Shown one piece after another: positions 43,961-52,803 of a stretch of DNA of 64,000 nucleotides. The stretch is from Aldehydirespirator sp965116965 (GTDB lineage Bacteria; Actinomycetota; Acidimicrobiia; Acidimicrobiales; Aldehydirespiratoraceae). The DNA lies in the NCBI GenBank assembly GCA_965116965.1, contig OZ220743.1:2666001-2730000 (forward strand). The letters are read 5' to 3'. Position 1 is the stretch's first letter, and each line of letters starts with the position of its first letter. The notes beneath the pieces were generated by a model. It made no database searches. It was given only the letters and a program-made list of their open reading frames with translations, and had not been told where the DNA came from. The position numbers were made by a program, and so were the translations under genes.

Positions 43961-46033
43961 ATGTCGCCGGTGACCGTGCCCAGCGATCGGAAGGCCTTCC
44001 AGGTGATGGCCCCGTTCGAGCCCGCCGGCGACCAGCCCAAGGCGATCGAGGCCCTGGCCGCGGGAGTGGCCGCGGGGCACCCCTTCCAGACGCTGCTGGG
44101 GATCACCGGCTCGGGCAAGAGCGCCACCATCGCCTGGACCATCGAGCGGGCCCAGCGGCCCACGCTGGTGCTGGCCCCCAACAAGTCGCTGGCCGCCCAG
44201 CTGGCCAACGAGCTGCGGGAGCTGTTCCCGCACAACCGGGTGGAGTACTTCGTCAGCTACTACGACTACTACCAGCCCGAGGCCTACATGCCGGCCAGCG
44301 ACACCTACATCGAGAAGGACTCGTCGGTCAACGACGAGATCGACCGGCTGCGCCACTCGGCCACCTCGGCGCTGCTGACCCGCCGCGACACCATCGTGGT
44401 GGCGTCGGTGTCGGCCATCTACGGGCTCGGCTCCCCCACGGAGTACGAGACCCAGCTGCTTGTGATGCACCGGGGAGCCACCTACGACCAGCGGTCGATC
44501 CTGCGCCGCCTGGTGAACATGCAGTACGAGCGCAACGACATGAACCTGACCAGGGGCAAGTTCCGGGTGAGGGGCGACACCATCGAGATCCACCGGGCCT
44601 ACGACGAGACCGCGGTGCGGATCGAGCTCTTCGGAGACGAGGTGGACCGCATCACGGTCGTCGACCCGCTTACCGGCGAGCGGCTGGAGACTCTGGACGA
44701 CCTGGTGGTGTTCCCGGCCACCCACTACGCCACCTCGGCCGAGCGGATGCAGGCCGCCATCGAGCGCATCGAGGTGGAGCTGGCCGCGCGCCTGGCCCAC
44801 TTCGAGGGAGAGGGCAAGCTGCTGGAGGCCCAGCGGCTGCAGATGCGCACCAGCTACGACCTCGAGATGATGGCCGAGCTCGGCTACTGCAACGGCATCG
44901 AGAACTACTCGGCGCCCATCGACGGCCGGAGCCCGGGCGAGTCGCCGTACACGCTGCTCGACTACTTCCCCGAGGACTTCCTGATGGTGATCGACGAGTC
45001 GCACGTGGCCGTGCCCCAGCTGCACGGCCAGTACGAGGGCGACCGCAGCCGCAAGGCGACCCTGATCGACCACGGGTTCCGGCTGCCGTCGGCGGCCGAC
45101 AACCGCCCGCTGCGCTTCGACGAGGTGATGAGCCGGCTCAACCAGGTGATCTTCATGTCGGCCACGCCGGGGGACTACGAGCTGCAGGTGTCCGAGCAGG
45201 TGGTGGAGCAGATCGTGAGGCCGACGGGGCTGGTCGACCCCGAGGTTGTGGTGAAGCCGACCAAGGGCCAGATCGACGATCTGCACGAGCTGATCGGCCA
45301 GCGGGTGGAGCAGGGCCAGCGGGTGCTGGTGACCACCCTCACCAAGAAGATGGCCGAGGACCTCACCGACTACCTGCTGGAGCTGGGGCTGCGGGTGCGG
45401 TACCTGCACAGCGAGGTGGACACCGTGCGCCGCATCGAGATCCTGCGGGACTTGCGGCTGGGGGAGTTCGACGTGCTGGTGGGGATCAACCTGCTGCGGG
45501 AGGGGCTCGACCTGCCCGAGGTGTCTCTGGTGGCCATCCTCGACGCCGACAAGGAGGGCTTCCTGCGCAGCGAGACGTCGCTGATCCAGACCATCGGCCG
45601 GGCGGCCCGCAACGTGGACGGCCAGGTGGTGATGTACGCCGACGTGGTGACCGACTCGATGCGGCGGGCCATCTCGGAGACGATGCGGCGCAGGGGCCTT
45701 CAGGAGGCCCACAACGAGGTCCATGGGATCGACCCGACCACCATCCGCAAGGCGGTCACCGACATCCTGGCCATGATCCGCCCGGACCGCGACGGCGCGC
45801 CGGTGCCCGACGGCGACGTCGGGGGAGAGGCGGGGGGTGGCTTGGCCGCGGCCCGTCGGCGGCGGGACGGGCCGGACCTGGGGGAACTGCCCGACGCCGA
45901 GCTGGATCGCCTGATCCGGACCTTGGACGAGGAGATGCGGGAGGCCGCCGCCGAGCTGCGCTTCGAGTACGCCGCGAGGCTGCGCGACGAGATCAAGGAC
46001 CTAAGAAGAGAGCTGGCCGAGATCCGCGGCTAG
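43961..46033 (+). CDS. uvrB: Excinuclease ABC subunit B
   Basis: UvrB is the damage-verifying helicase-like subunit of nucleotide excision repair. The 690-residue protein has Walker A in LLGITGSGKSATIAW (Ser in place of the usual Thr), and the beta-hairpin that clamps damaged DNA (YYDYYQPEAYMPASDTYIEK). The DEAD-like box is MVIDESHVAVPQ. Also present are RFDEVMSRLNQVIFMSATPG, the C-terminal helicase motifs NLLREGLDLPEVSL and QTIGRAARNVDG, and a C-terminal UVR domain for UvrC contact (EEMREAAAELRFEYAARLRD). ATG 43961 is preceded directly by the 38-bp repeat. Length and motifs are complete. Confidence 0.97.
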   Translation: MSPVTVPSDRKAFQVMAPFEPAGDQPKAIEALAAGVAAGHPFQTLLGITGSGKSATIAWTIERAQRPTLVLAPNKSLAAQLANELRELFPHNRVEYFVSYYDYYQPEAYMPASDTYIEKDSSVNDEIDRLRHSATSALLTRRDTIVVASVSAIYGLGSPTEYETQLLVMHRGATYDQRSILRRLVNMQYERNDMNLTRGKFRVRGDTIEIHRAYDETAVRIELFGDEVDRITVVDPLTGERLETLDDLVVFPATHYATSAERMQAAIERIEVELAARLAHFEGEGKLLEAQRLQMRTSYDLEMMAELGYCNGIENYSAPIDGRSPGESPYTLLDYFPEDFLMVIDESHVAVPQLHGQYEGDRSRKATLIDHGFRLPSAADNRPLRFDEVMSRLNQVIFMSATPGDYELQVSEQVVEQIVRPTGLVDPEVVVKPTKGQIDDLHELIGQRVEQGQRVLVTTLTKKMAEDLTDYLLELGLRVRYLHSEVDTVRRIEILRDLRLGEFDVLVGINLLREGLDLPEVSLVAILDADKEGFLRSETSLIQTIGRAARNVDGQVVMYADVVTDSMRRAISETMRRRGLQEAHNEVHGIDPTTIRKAVTDILAMIRPDRDGAPVPDGDVGGEAGGGLAAARRRRDGPDLGELPDAELDRLIRTLDEEMREAAAELRFEYAARLRDEIKDLRRELAEIRG

Positions 46034-46050
46034 CCATATTATTGAGTTGT

Positions 46051-46230
46051 ATGGCAACTTATGATCTTGAGTCTCTTATGGAGACGCTCGACATTCTTCG
46101 AGACGAGGAACTCGTGGAGTCGATTCGGCAGTCACGACGAGAAGCCGCCGAAGGCAGGAGCGTGCCGCTGAGCGACTACCACGCAGCCTTGGGCGATCCA
46201 GAGCATCAGCCGTGCCCTTCGGTCGACTAG
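46051..46230 (+). CDS. Small antitoxin-like protein, partner not found
   Basis: This 59-residue acidic protein starts at ATG 46051, 17 bp after uvrB. The segment ILRDEELVESIRQSRREAAE followed by GRSVPLSDYHAAL resembles the C-terminal toxin-wrapping part of RelB or Phd/YefM antitoxins. It lacks a recognisable DNA-binding N-terminus. No toxin of the matching RelE/Txe type follows; the next genes form a HicAB pair with its own promoter. It may be an orphan antitoxin or the remains of a module. The assignment is by pattern only. Confidence 0.5.
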   Translation: MATYDLESLMETLDILRDEELVESIRQSRREAAEGRSVPLSDYHAALGDPEHQPCPSVD

Positions 46231-46235
46231 TGCAC

Positions 46236-46262
46236 TTGACTTAAAGTGTCTAGGCTTATAGC
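46236..46262 (+). promoter_or_regulatory. Possible promoter/operator of hicAB
   Basis: TTGACT (46236-46241) and TATAGC (46257-46262) are 15 bases apart, short but usable. The end of TATAGC is nine bases before the hicA GTG. The -35 box lies in an imperfect inverted repeat (CACTT ... AAGTG, 46233-46248) that could be the HicB operator. Confidence 0.4.
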
Positions 46263-46271
46263 CAACGCCAA

Positions 46272-46472
46272 GTGAGGAAACGAGAACTCATGAGCCGTGT
46301 CAGATCGTTGGCCAAGGCGGGCGGAGTCGAACTGCGCTTCATCCGCCAAGGGGGCAAGCATGAGATATGGACGCTGGGAGACGGGCGTCTGGTGATCCCG
46401 CGCCATCGAGAGATCAACGAGCGGACGGCCGACGGCATCATCGCCGAGGCGAGGAGGATTGTTGGACGATGA
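46272..46472 (+). CDS. hicA: HicA-type mRNA interferase toxin
   Basis: The 66-residue protein fits the HicA fold, a small double-stranded-RNA-binding-like domain that cleaves mRNA. The N-terminal MRKRELMSRVRSL precedes the catalytic strand FIRQGGKHEIWTLGDGRL with the conserved Gly-x-His, and then VIPRHREINERTADGIIAEA. GTG 46272 was chosen because it gives the usual HicA N-terminus; ATG 46290 would remove the first helix. The stop overlaps the antitoxin start as ATGA, so the pair is translationally coupled. The product is neutralised by the HicB protein encoded next. Confidence 0.85.
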   Translation: MRKRELMSRVRSLAKAGGVELRFIRQGGKHEIWTLGDGRLVIPRHREINERTADGIIAEARRIVGR

Positions 46473-46867
46473 CGGTGGATGGGACGCTTCGGGGCTATCG
46501 GGTTGAAGCTGTCCGCTCCGGTGACTGGTGGGCGATCACCGTGCCAGACCTGCGGGGGGTCTTCTCACAGGTCAAGCGTCTCAACCGGGTGGAGGCGACC
46601 GCTCGCGAGGCGATAGCGCTGATGCTGGACATCGGCGAGTCCGAAGTCGGGCCCATAGACGTGCAGGTGCAGCCTCCGGACGAGGTAGTCGGACTCCTGG
46701 ATGAACTCCACCATTCCGTCTCGGTCGCCGAGGAAGCGAGCGCGGCCGCGACGAGGGCCAGGCGCGAGGCGGCGAAGCTGCTCAGCGATGCGGGCCTCCC
46801 GATGCGCGACATCGGGCAACTTCTGGGCATCTCCCATCAACGCGTCAGCCAGATCCTCGCGCAGTAA
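46469..46867 (+). CDS. hicB: HicB-type antitoxin with C-terminal DNA-binding helix-turn-helix
   Basis: The 132-residue protein has an N-terminal partially degraded RNase-H-like HicB domain (YRVEAVRSGDWWAITVPDL, then RGVFSQVKRLNRVEATAREA). A helical linker (HHSVSVAEEASAAATRARRE) leads to a C-terminal helix-turn-helix (LPMRDIGQLLGISHQRVSQI). It should bind and block HicA and repress the operon. Toxin-first order is normal for hicAB. It lies between uvrB and a divergent pair of genes, as a small insertion in the repair cluster. Confidence 0.82.
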   Translation: MTVDGTLRGYRVEAVRSGDWWAITVPDLRGVFSQVKRLNRVEATAREAIALMLDIGESEVGPIDVQVQPPDEVVGLLDELHHSVSVAEEASAAATRARREAAKLLSDAGLPMRDIGQLLGISHQRVSQILAQ

Positions 46868-46905
46868 CAACTCCTCCCGGGGGAGCGGTGCACGGATCGT
46901 GCCGG

Positions 46906-47349
46906 TCAGGTTGCTTCGAAGATCTCGGCGCCGGACCAGCAGGTGACTGTGTCTGGATTCGCGGCGATGCCGCCTCCGCAGGTGCATCTCGGACGCTCGT
47001 CGTCGAGGAGGCGGCCCTCGGCGTCCCAGAGTTGCAGCGTGTGCTCGCGCACGGGCTCTCGCACGACTCTGAGCCAGCGTCCGCGACCCCTGGCTGTCAG
47101 CGCCTCGACCAACGCTGAGACCATGTCCGGTGGTGCGGGCTCGTTGGTCTTGATGCAGTAGAACGTGCCGCCGATCCCGAGTTCGTGGGGACCGTCCTCG
47201 TATCGGTCGAGGTAGCTCACGGCGCGCTGCGGGTCGTAGTCCGGCGGCGGCTCGCCGTCGAGGGTCAGGGTCTGGCGCCCGTCCGTGCGCATCGCGTACA
47301 GATTAACCGCGATCCACGACTCGCGGGCGAAGGGAATAGTGCCCGTCAC
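46906..47349 (-). CDS. Unrecognised 147-residue protein
   Basis: I do not recognise this protein. It starts at GTG 47349, five bases after AGGAGG. It has an N-terminal strand-rich part (ARESWIAVNLYAMRTDGRQT, LDRYEDGPHELGIGGTFYCI), a helix (DMVSALVEALTARGRG) and a C-terminal cysteine group (RCTCGGGIAANPDTVTC) that could bind a metal. There is no signal peptide or membrane helix. It is transcribed divergently from the HNH nuclease gene and ends 39 bp from hicB, convergently. Confidence 0.6.
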   Translation of the reverse strand: MTGTIPFARESWIAVNLYAMRTDGRQTLTLDGEPPPDYDPQRAVSYLDRYEDGPHELGIGGTFYCIKTNEPAPPDMVSALVEALTARGRGRWLRVVREPVREHTLQLWDAEGRLLDDERPRCTCGGGIAANPDTVTCWSGAEIFEAT

Positions 47350-47412
47350 CGGTGCCTCCTCCTCAAGTGCTTGCAGTTGTCAAGGTTCAGCACTGAAATA
47401 GCATAACAATGC

Positions 47413-47442
47413 TTGACAAATGTCACACCCCTATGGCATGCT
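47413..47442 (+). promoter_or_regulatory. Predicted promoter of the HNH nuclease gene
   Basis: A consensus -35 box TTGACA (47413-47418) is followed after 18 bases by CATGCT (47437-47442). The -10 ends six bases before ATG 47449, which has no ribosome site. This points to a leaderless transcript. Confidence 0.5.
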
Positions 47443-47448
47443 TTGAAC

Positions 47449-48738
47449 ATGGCTTTAGAAGCTGCTCAGCAGGTGCGGGAGGGGTTGGCGGAGTTGATCC
47501 GTCTGGTCAACTCCGGGGGTGCATCGACTTCGGACGCCCGGCGGGTGCTCTCGGAGTCGAAGGCATTCGCGGCGCAGGTGGCTGTGTTGCAGGCCGATGC
47601 GGCCGCGCTGGTGGCGGCGGGGGAGCGGCGCGGCGACGGTGGGGCCGGGGTGCTGGCTCAGGCTGCGGGGCTCTCGAGACGCGACGCGGCCGGGCAGGTC
47701 AAGGCGGTGGGCCAGCTTCAGTCGATGCCTGACGTGCGGGATGCCCTGGCGGCGGGGGAGATCCCGCTGGCCAATGCCAAGACCCTCGCACGGGCTTCGG
47801 AGAGCACAAGCGCGGGTCAGGTTGAGCGGGACGAGAAGCTGTTGGAGAGGGCCGCCTCGCTGTCGCCTGAGCAATTTGCCCGCGAGGCGAATCGTTGGCT
47901 TGCACAGCGCCAGGACGACGGCGGCGAGGGCGCGTACCGACGGCAGCGAACTCGACGGCGCCTGAGCATCTGGGACGGCGATGACGGCATGGCGCATCTG
48001 CGAGGCGAACTGGACCCGGTGACCGGCGCCAAGGTGCGCAAGCGATTCCTGCAGGAGGCCGAGAGGCTCCGTCGATGCGACCTGAAGAGTCCCGGAGGTG
48101 AGAAGCGCAGCCTCTCGCAGCGTCTCGCCGATGCGTTGGACACGCTGACTGCGACCAGCACCGGCGAGGGAAACCACGGCGCACCTTCGGCTGACGTCGC
48201 CATCGTGCAGCACTTGAGCCCGGAGGGGGACAAGGCGTTCGCTGAGGTCGCCGGCGGGGGAGTGATACCTCCGAGCGTGCTCGAGGAGCACTTCTGCAAC
48301 GCAAGGATCGTGGGGATCGTCTACAGCAGCAAGGGAGTGCCGTTGTGGCGGGGTCCCGCGCTGCCGCGGCCCACCAAAGCGCAGATGGATGCGCTCATCG
48401 CCCGCTACGGCGAATGCCCCGGATGCGGCGAGCACTACGCGGTGTGCCAAGCCCATCACATCCGGCCGCGGTCACAGGGCGGACCGACCGACATCGACAA
48501 CCTGATGCTGTTGTGCTGGGGATGCCACGACAAGGTCCACCACCACGGCTGGCGGGTCGTGCCCAGCGGCGACCTGCACACCATCGCGCCCCCGGAGCGA
48601 GTCCGCTACGGCCCAGCCCGCGCCCCCGGTCCGCCCCCGATCAACGGCCCGCCGCACTCGCGAAGGCGCCGTGGCCCACCCCGTGGCCAGAGCCAGACCG
48701 ACGACCTCGCAGTTGAACCGCTCTTCGCGATCGCATAG
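47449..48738 (+). CDS. DUF222 (13E12-type) HNH endonuclease
   Basis: The 429-residue protein combines a helical DUF222 domain (about 40-290; SRRDAAGQVKAVGQLQSMPD, GEIPLANAKTLARA, GDDGMAHLRGELDPVTGAKV) with a C-terminal HNH nuclease. The nuclease shows the zinc pair CPGCGEHY, the catalytic doublet AHHIRPRSQGGPTDIDN, and LLCWGCHDKVHHHGW. Such genes are multicopy in actinobacteria and are often linked to mobile elements or REP13E12-like sequences. The biological role is unclear. ATG 47449 is preferred over the open frame back to 47413, because that stretch holds the promoter. The C-terminal 60 residues are proline/arginine-rich and disordered. Confidence 0.85.
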   Translation: MALEAAQQVREGLAELIRLVNSGGASTSDARRVLSESKAFAAQVAVLQADAAALVAAGERRGDGGAGVLAQAAGLSRRDAAGQVKAVGQLQSMPDVRDALAAGEIPLANAKTLARASESTSAGQVERDEKLLERAASLSPEQFAREANRWLAQRQDDGGEGAYRRQRTRRRLSIWDGDDGMAHLRGELDPVTGAKVRKRFLQEAERLRRCDLKSPGGEKRSLSQRLADALDTLTATSTGEGNHGAPSADVAIVQHLSPEGDKAFAEVAGGGVIPPSVLEEHFCNARIVGIVYSSKGVPLWRGPALPRPTKAQMDALIARYGECPGCGEHYAVCQAHHIRPRSQGGPTDIDNLMLLCWGCHDKVHHHGWRVVPSGDLHTIAPPERVRYGPARAPGPPPINGPPHSRRRRGPPRGQSQTDDLAVEPLFAIA

Positions 48739-48753
48739 CGGCCAAGTCTACGA

Positions 48754-48849
48754 GTGGACTCGGCCAAGCTGGTGGAGTTCGTGGAGCGAGCGGAAGCCGT
48801 CCTCGCCGTCATCAAGCATCAGGGCGGTGACGATGCTGCGGTGGCATGA
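48754..48849 (+). other. Possible 31-codon ORF coupled to the phosphatase gene
   Basis: From GTG 48754 the frame encodes MDSAKLVEFVERAEAVLAVI followed by KHQGGDDAAVA. It ends in TGA 48847-48849, which overlaps the ATG of the phosphatase (ATGA). It looks like an amphipathic helix. It may be a leader or the remnant of a longer gene. Confidence 0.3.
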
Positions 48850-49670
48850 TCGGGGACGTGACTGGCTCTGAGACAGTCGACTCGATTGCGTCCCGGCCGG
48901 AGGCGTCCGTAGCCGCCGTTAGCGATATGGGGCCACGGCGGGTGAACGAGGATCGGGCGCTGGCCGTGATCTCGGACGACGATGGCAGTTGGGTGATCGC
49001 GGTGGCCGACGGGCTGGGTGGGCATACCCGGGGCGACGAGGCAGCTCAGGCCGCGGTGGAGGGGCTGCCGTCGCGGATTGCCAGCGCCGATGAGATGGCG
49101 GTCGCCTTCGGGGAAGCCAACGAGCGAGTGCTGGCTCTGACCGGGCCGGAGACTTGGCAACAGAACCTGCCCATGTTCATGTTCCCGATGAGCACCTTGT
49201 GCGTCGCCGCCTGGACGCCCGAGGGCGGCCTGCTGATCGGCTGGATGGGCGACACGCTGCCGTTCCTGGCCAACGAGAGACGCGACGGCTTCAGCGGATT
49301 TCTCTGTGGTCGCCCTCACAGGGTTCCCGGAGGCAGCATCGAGATCTGCCTGGGCATGCCGCCCGTTGGCGCCGAGCCTGGGCCGGTGGAAGTCGAGATA
49401 GTCGGGGAGTCCGGCGACGGGACCAGGCCCGACGCTGTGATCCTCGCCAGCGACGGCGCTTGGGAGCCCTTCGTGTACGAGCACGGCATCGAATGGTTCT
49501 CGGACGACTCTGCGGGCGGCGGCATCGGGGCCGCCTGCGGAGCTGGTGCATCGACGGCCAAGGAGGTCGCCAGCAACATCCTGGCCGGGGCGGTGGGCCT
49601 CGGCCTGGACGACAACGCCACCATCGCCGTCGCCCTCTGGAGCCGAGCTGCCGGAACTGGTGCCGTCTAG
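48846..49670 (+). CDS. PP2C-type serine/threonine protein phosphatase
   Basis: The 274-residue metal-dependent phosphatase shows all PP2C metal motifs: VSDMGPRRVNEDRALAV, VIAVADGLGGHTRGDEAA, LIGWMGDTLPFL, VILASDGAWEPFV and GLDDNATIAVAL. It has no membrane segment and no attached domain. Actinobacterial PP2C enzymes usually oppose Hanks-type kinases, but no kinase gene is next to it. ATG 48846 overlaps a small upstream ORF; GTG 48858 is an alternative start. It is followed by uvrA after 132 bp. Confidence 0.9.
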   Translation: MIGDVTGSETVDSIASRPEASVAAVSDMGPRRVNEDRALAVISDDDGSWVIAVADGLGGHTRGDEAAQAAVEGLPSRIASADEMAVAFGEANERVLALTGPETWQQNLPMFMFPMSTLCVAAWTPEGGLLIGWMGDTLPFLANERRDGFSGFLCGRPHRVPGGSIEICLGMPPVGAEPGPVEVEIVGESGDGTRPDAVILASDGAWEPFVYEHGIEWFSDDSAGGGIGAACGAGASTAKEVASNILAGAVGLGLDDNATIAVALWSRAAGTGAV

Positions 49671-49802
49671 CCGGTCACCGGCTCCAAGCGGGCGGGGACG
49701 TGCTTGTGCCACGGCAGGGTCGGCGCCCTGCTTGCGCAATTGCAGACGCTTCTGTGAACACATGTTCGCCGTGCTCGCGGGGCCAGCGGGTAGAGTCTGA
49801 GC

Positions 49803-52703
49803 GTGGCTGAGCGGCTGGTGATCTCGGGGGCGCGCGAGCACAACCTCAAGGACGTTCACCTGGACCTTCCCCGGGACCGGCTGATCGTGATCACCGGGCT
49901 GTCGGGCTCCGGGAAGAGCTCGCTGGCCTTCGACACCATCTACGCGGAGGGCCAGCGCCGCTACGTGGAATCCCTGTCCGCCTACGCCCGCCAGTTCCTG
50001 GGCCAGATGGACAAGCCCGACGTGGACTTCATCGACGGCCTGTCGCCGGCGATCTCGATAGATCAGAAGAGCGCGTCGCGCAACCCCCGATCCACCGTCG
50101 GCACCATCACCGAGGTCTACGACTACCTGCGCCTCCTCTTCGCCCGCATCGGCGTGCCCCATGATCCCGAGACCGGTGAACAGCTCATCCGCCAGACCCC
50201 CCAGCAGATCGTGGACCGCATCCTGGAGATGGAGCCCGGCACCCGATTCCAGGTGCTGGCACCGGTGGTGCGGGGCCGCAAGGGCACCTACGACACGCTG
50301 CTGGCCGATCTCGCCGGGCAGGGCTTCGCCCGGGCCATCGTCGACGGCGAACTGATCGAGCTCGCCGACTTCGCAGGCGCCACCGGCCTGTCCGGCGGTG
50401 CCGACGGCCTGGAGCTGGCCCGCTACGAGATGCACGACATCGCCGTCGTGGTCGACCGGCTGGTGCTGCGCGAGGGCGTCGAGCGCCGGCTCACTGACTC
50501 GGTCGAGACGGCCCTGCGGCTGGCGGCGGGCATAGCCGAGATCGACATCGTCCCCCAGCTCGCCGAAGGCGCCGCCTCCGGCGACGCGGACAGCCAACCG
50601 CCCCCGCGGATCGTGTTCAGCCAGCATCTGGCCCGCCCCTCCGACGGCAAGTCGTTCGAGGAGCTGGCTCCCCGCAACTTCTCGTTCAACTCGCCCTACG
50701 GAGCCTGCACCCACTGCGACGGCCTCGGCAGCGTGTTCGAGGTCGATCCGCAGTTGGTGGTGCCCGACCCCGACGCCACCGTGGCCGGCGGGGCGATCAC
50801 GCCCTGGTCCGACAGCAGGTCGCGCTACTACCCGCGCCTGCTGCAGGCGGTCTGCGAGGAATACGAGATCCCCCGCGACGTCCCCTGGCGCGAGCTGACT
50901 GCCCGCCAGCAGGACATGCTGCTGTACGCCAAGGGCGTCAAGGGCCGAGTGCAGGTCCGCTACCAGAACCGCTTCGGCCGCCGCCGGGTGTACCAGGCCC
51001 GCTACGAGGGCATCGTCCCGCACCTGATGCGCCGTCACAACGAGACCGACAGCGACGCTTCCCGGGAGAACATCGAGGGCTACATGCGCCAGGTGCCGTG
51101 CCCGGACTGCGGCGGCGCCCGGCTCAACCCGCTGGCACTGGCCGTAACCGTCGACGGCCGCAACATCCACGATCTGTGCGCCATGTCGATCGCCGAGGCG
51201 GCCAAGGCGCTGGCCGAGATGAGCCTCGACGACCGCGACTCCATGATCGCCGAGCAGGTGCTCAAGGAGATCCGCTCCCGGCTCGGCTTCCTGCTCGACG
51301 TGGGCCTCGACTACCTCAACCTGTCGCGCAGCGCGGCCACCCTGGCCGGGGGAGAGGCCCAGCGCATCCGGCTGGCCAGCCAGGTCGGCTCGGGCCTGGT
51401 GGGCGTGCTGTACGTGCTCGACGAGCCGTCGATCGGGCTTCACCAGCGAGACAACCGCCGCCTGATAGAGACGCTGGTGCGCATGCGCGACCTGGGCAAC
51501 ACGGTGATGGTGGTCGAGCACGACGAGGAGACCATCCGGGTCGCCGACCATGTGGTCGACATAGGGCCGGGCGCGGGCGAGCACGGCGGGGCCATCGTGC
51601 ACTCGGGGCCTCTGGAGGGCCTGCTGGAGCTGGAAGAATCGATCACCGGCCAGTACCTCTCGGGCGAGCGCCGCATCGCAGTCCCGCAGATGCGCCGGAC
51701 CGGCGACGGCACCCGCCTCGTGGTTCGGGGCGCCCGGGAGAACAACCTCGCAGGCATCGACGTGGCCTTCCCGCTGCAGCAATTCGTGTGCGTGACCGGG
51801 GTGTCGGGATCGGGCAAGTCGTCTCTGGTCAACGAGATCCTGCACCGGGCGCTGATGCAGCACATCTACCGGTCCAAGACCCCGCCCGGGCGCCACACCC
51901 GCCTCGACGGCGTCGGCCACCTCGACAAGGTGATCTGCATCGACCAGTCGCCGATAGGCCGCACGCCCCGGTCCAACCCGGCCACCTACACCGGGGTGTT
52001 CGACCACGTGCGCAAGCTCTTCGCCAACACGCAGGAGTCCCGGGTGCGGGGCTACCTGCCGGGGCGCTTCTCGTTCAACGTGAAGGGCGGCCGCTGCGAG
52101 GCCTGCCGCGGCGACGGCACCATCCGCATCGAGATGCACTTCCTGCCCGACGTGTACGTGCCCTGCGAGGTGTGCAAGGGCAAGCGCTACAACCGCGACA
52201 CCCTCGAGGTCACCTTCAAGGGCCGCAACATCGCCGAGGTGCTCGACATGCCGTGCACCGACGCGCTGGAGTTCTTCGCCAACCAGCCGCCCATCGCCCG
52301 CCACATGGGCACCCTGGTCGACGTGGGCCTCGGCTACGTGCGCCTGGGCCAGCCCGCGCCCACGCTGTCGGGCGGCGAGGCCCAGCGGGTCAAGCTGTCC
52401 AGCGAGCTGGCCAAGCGCTCCACCGGCCACACCATGTACATCCTCGACGAGCCCACCACCGGGCTGCACTTCGAGGATGTGCGCAAGCTGCTGGGCGTGC
52501 TGGGCCGGCTGGTGGACCAGGGCAACACCGTCGTGGTGATCGAGCACAACCTGGATGTGGTCAAGACGGCCGACTGGATCATCGACCTCGGGCCCGAGGG
52601 CGGCTCGGGCGGGGGCCGCATCGTGGCCGAGGGCACCCCCGAGCAGGTGGCCGACGTGCCCGAGAGCCACACCGGCCGCTACCTGCGCTCGATGCTGCGC
52701 TGA
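49803..52703 (+). CDS. uvrA: Excinuclease ABC subunit A
   Basis: UvrA is the ABC-type ATPase dimer that finds DNA lesions and loads UvrB. The 966-residue protein has the first Walker A (TGLSGSGKSSLAFDTIYAEG), signature NLSRSAATLAGGEAQRIRLA, second Walker A (TGVSGSGKSSLVNEILH) and signature APTLSGGEAQRVKLSSEL. The second zinc finger is complete (CEACRGDGT ... CEVCKGKRYN). The first has lost its first cysteine pair: HLARPSDGKSFEEL stands where LACPVCG is usual, and only ACTHCDGLG remains. The start is GTG 49803. All three uvr genes lie within 11 kb. Confidence 0.97.
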   Translation: MAERLVISGAREHNLKDVHLDLPRDRLIVITGLSGSGKSSLAFDTIYAEGQRRYVESLSAYARQFLGQMDKPDVDFIDGLSPAISIDQKSASRNPRSTVGTITEVYDYLRLLFARIGVPHDPETGEQLIRQTPQQIVDRILEMEPGTRFQVLAPVVRGRKGTYDTLLADLAGQGFARAIVDGELIELADFAGATGLSGGADGLELARYEMHDIAVVVDRLVLREGVERRLTDSVETALRLAAGIAEIDIVPQLAEGAASGDADSQPPPRIVFSQHLARPSDGKSFEELAPRNFSFNSPYGACTHCDGLGSVFEVDPQLVVPDPDATVAGGAITPWSDSRSRYYPRLLQAVCEEYEIPRDVPWRELTARQQDMLLYAKGVKGRVQVRYQNRFGRRRVYQARYEGIVPHLMRRHNETDSDASRENIEGYMRQVPCPDCGGARLNPLALAVTVDGRNIHDLCAMSIAEAAKALAEMSLDDRDSMIAEQVLKEIRSRLGFLLDVGLDYLNLSRSAATLAGGEAQRIRLASQVGSGLVGVLYVLDEPSIGLHQRDNRRLIETLVRMRDLGNTVMVVEHDEETIRVADHVVDIGPGAGEHGGAIVHSGPLEGLLELEESITGQYLSGERRIAVPQMRRTGDGTRLVVRGARENNLAGIDVAFPLQQFVCVTGVSGSGKSSLVNEILHRALMQHIYRSKTPPGRHTRLDGVGHLDKVICIDQSPIGRTPRSNPATYTGVFDHVRKLFANTQESRVRGYLPGRFSFNVKGGRCEACRGDGTIRIEMHFLPDVYVPCEVCKGKRYNRDTLEVTFKGRNIAEVLDMPCTDALEFFANQPPIARHMGTLVDVGLGYVRLGQPAPTLSGGEAQRVKLSSELAKRSTGHTMYILDEPTTGLHFEDVRKLLGVLGRLVDQGNTVVVIEHNLDVVKTADWIIDLGPEGGSGGGRIVAEGTPEQVADVPESHTGRYLRSMLR

Positions 52704-52764
52704 ATCCTGTGCTGAGAGGCCGAGCGGACAAACCCGCGAATCCGCCTCCTGCGGGCGAGACCGC

Positions 52765-52802
52765 GGCCCGAGCGGCCCGTGAGCGGAGCGAACCAGAGCG
52801 GG
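52765..52802 (+). repeat. 38-bp dispersed repeat directly before uvrC
   Basis: This copy begins GGCCCGAGCGGCCCGTGAG and ends GAGCGGG one base before the uvrC ATG at 52804. It matches the tandem units at 43872-43956 upstream of uvrB at all but a few positions. Confidence 0.82.
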
Positions 52803-52803
52803 A

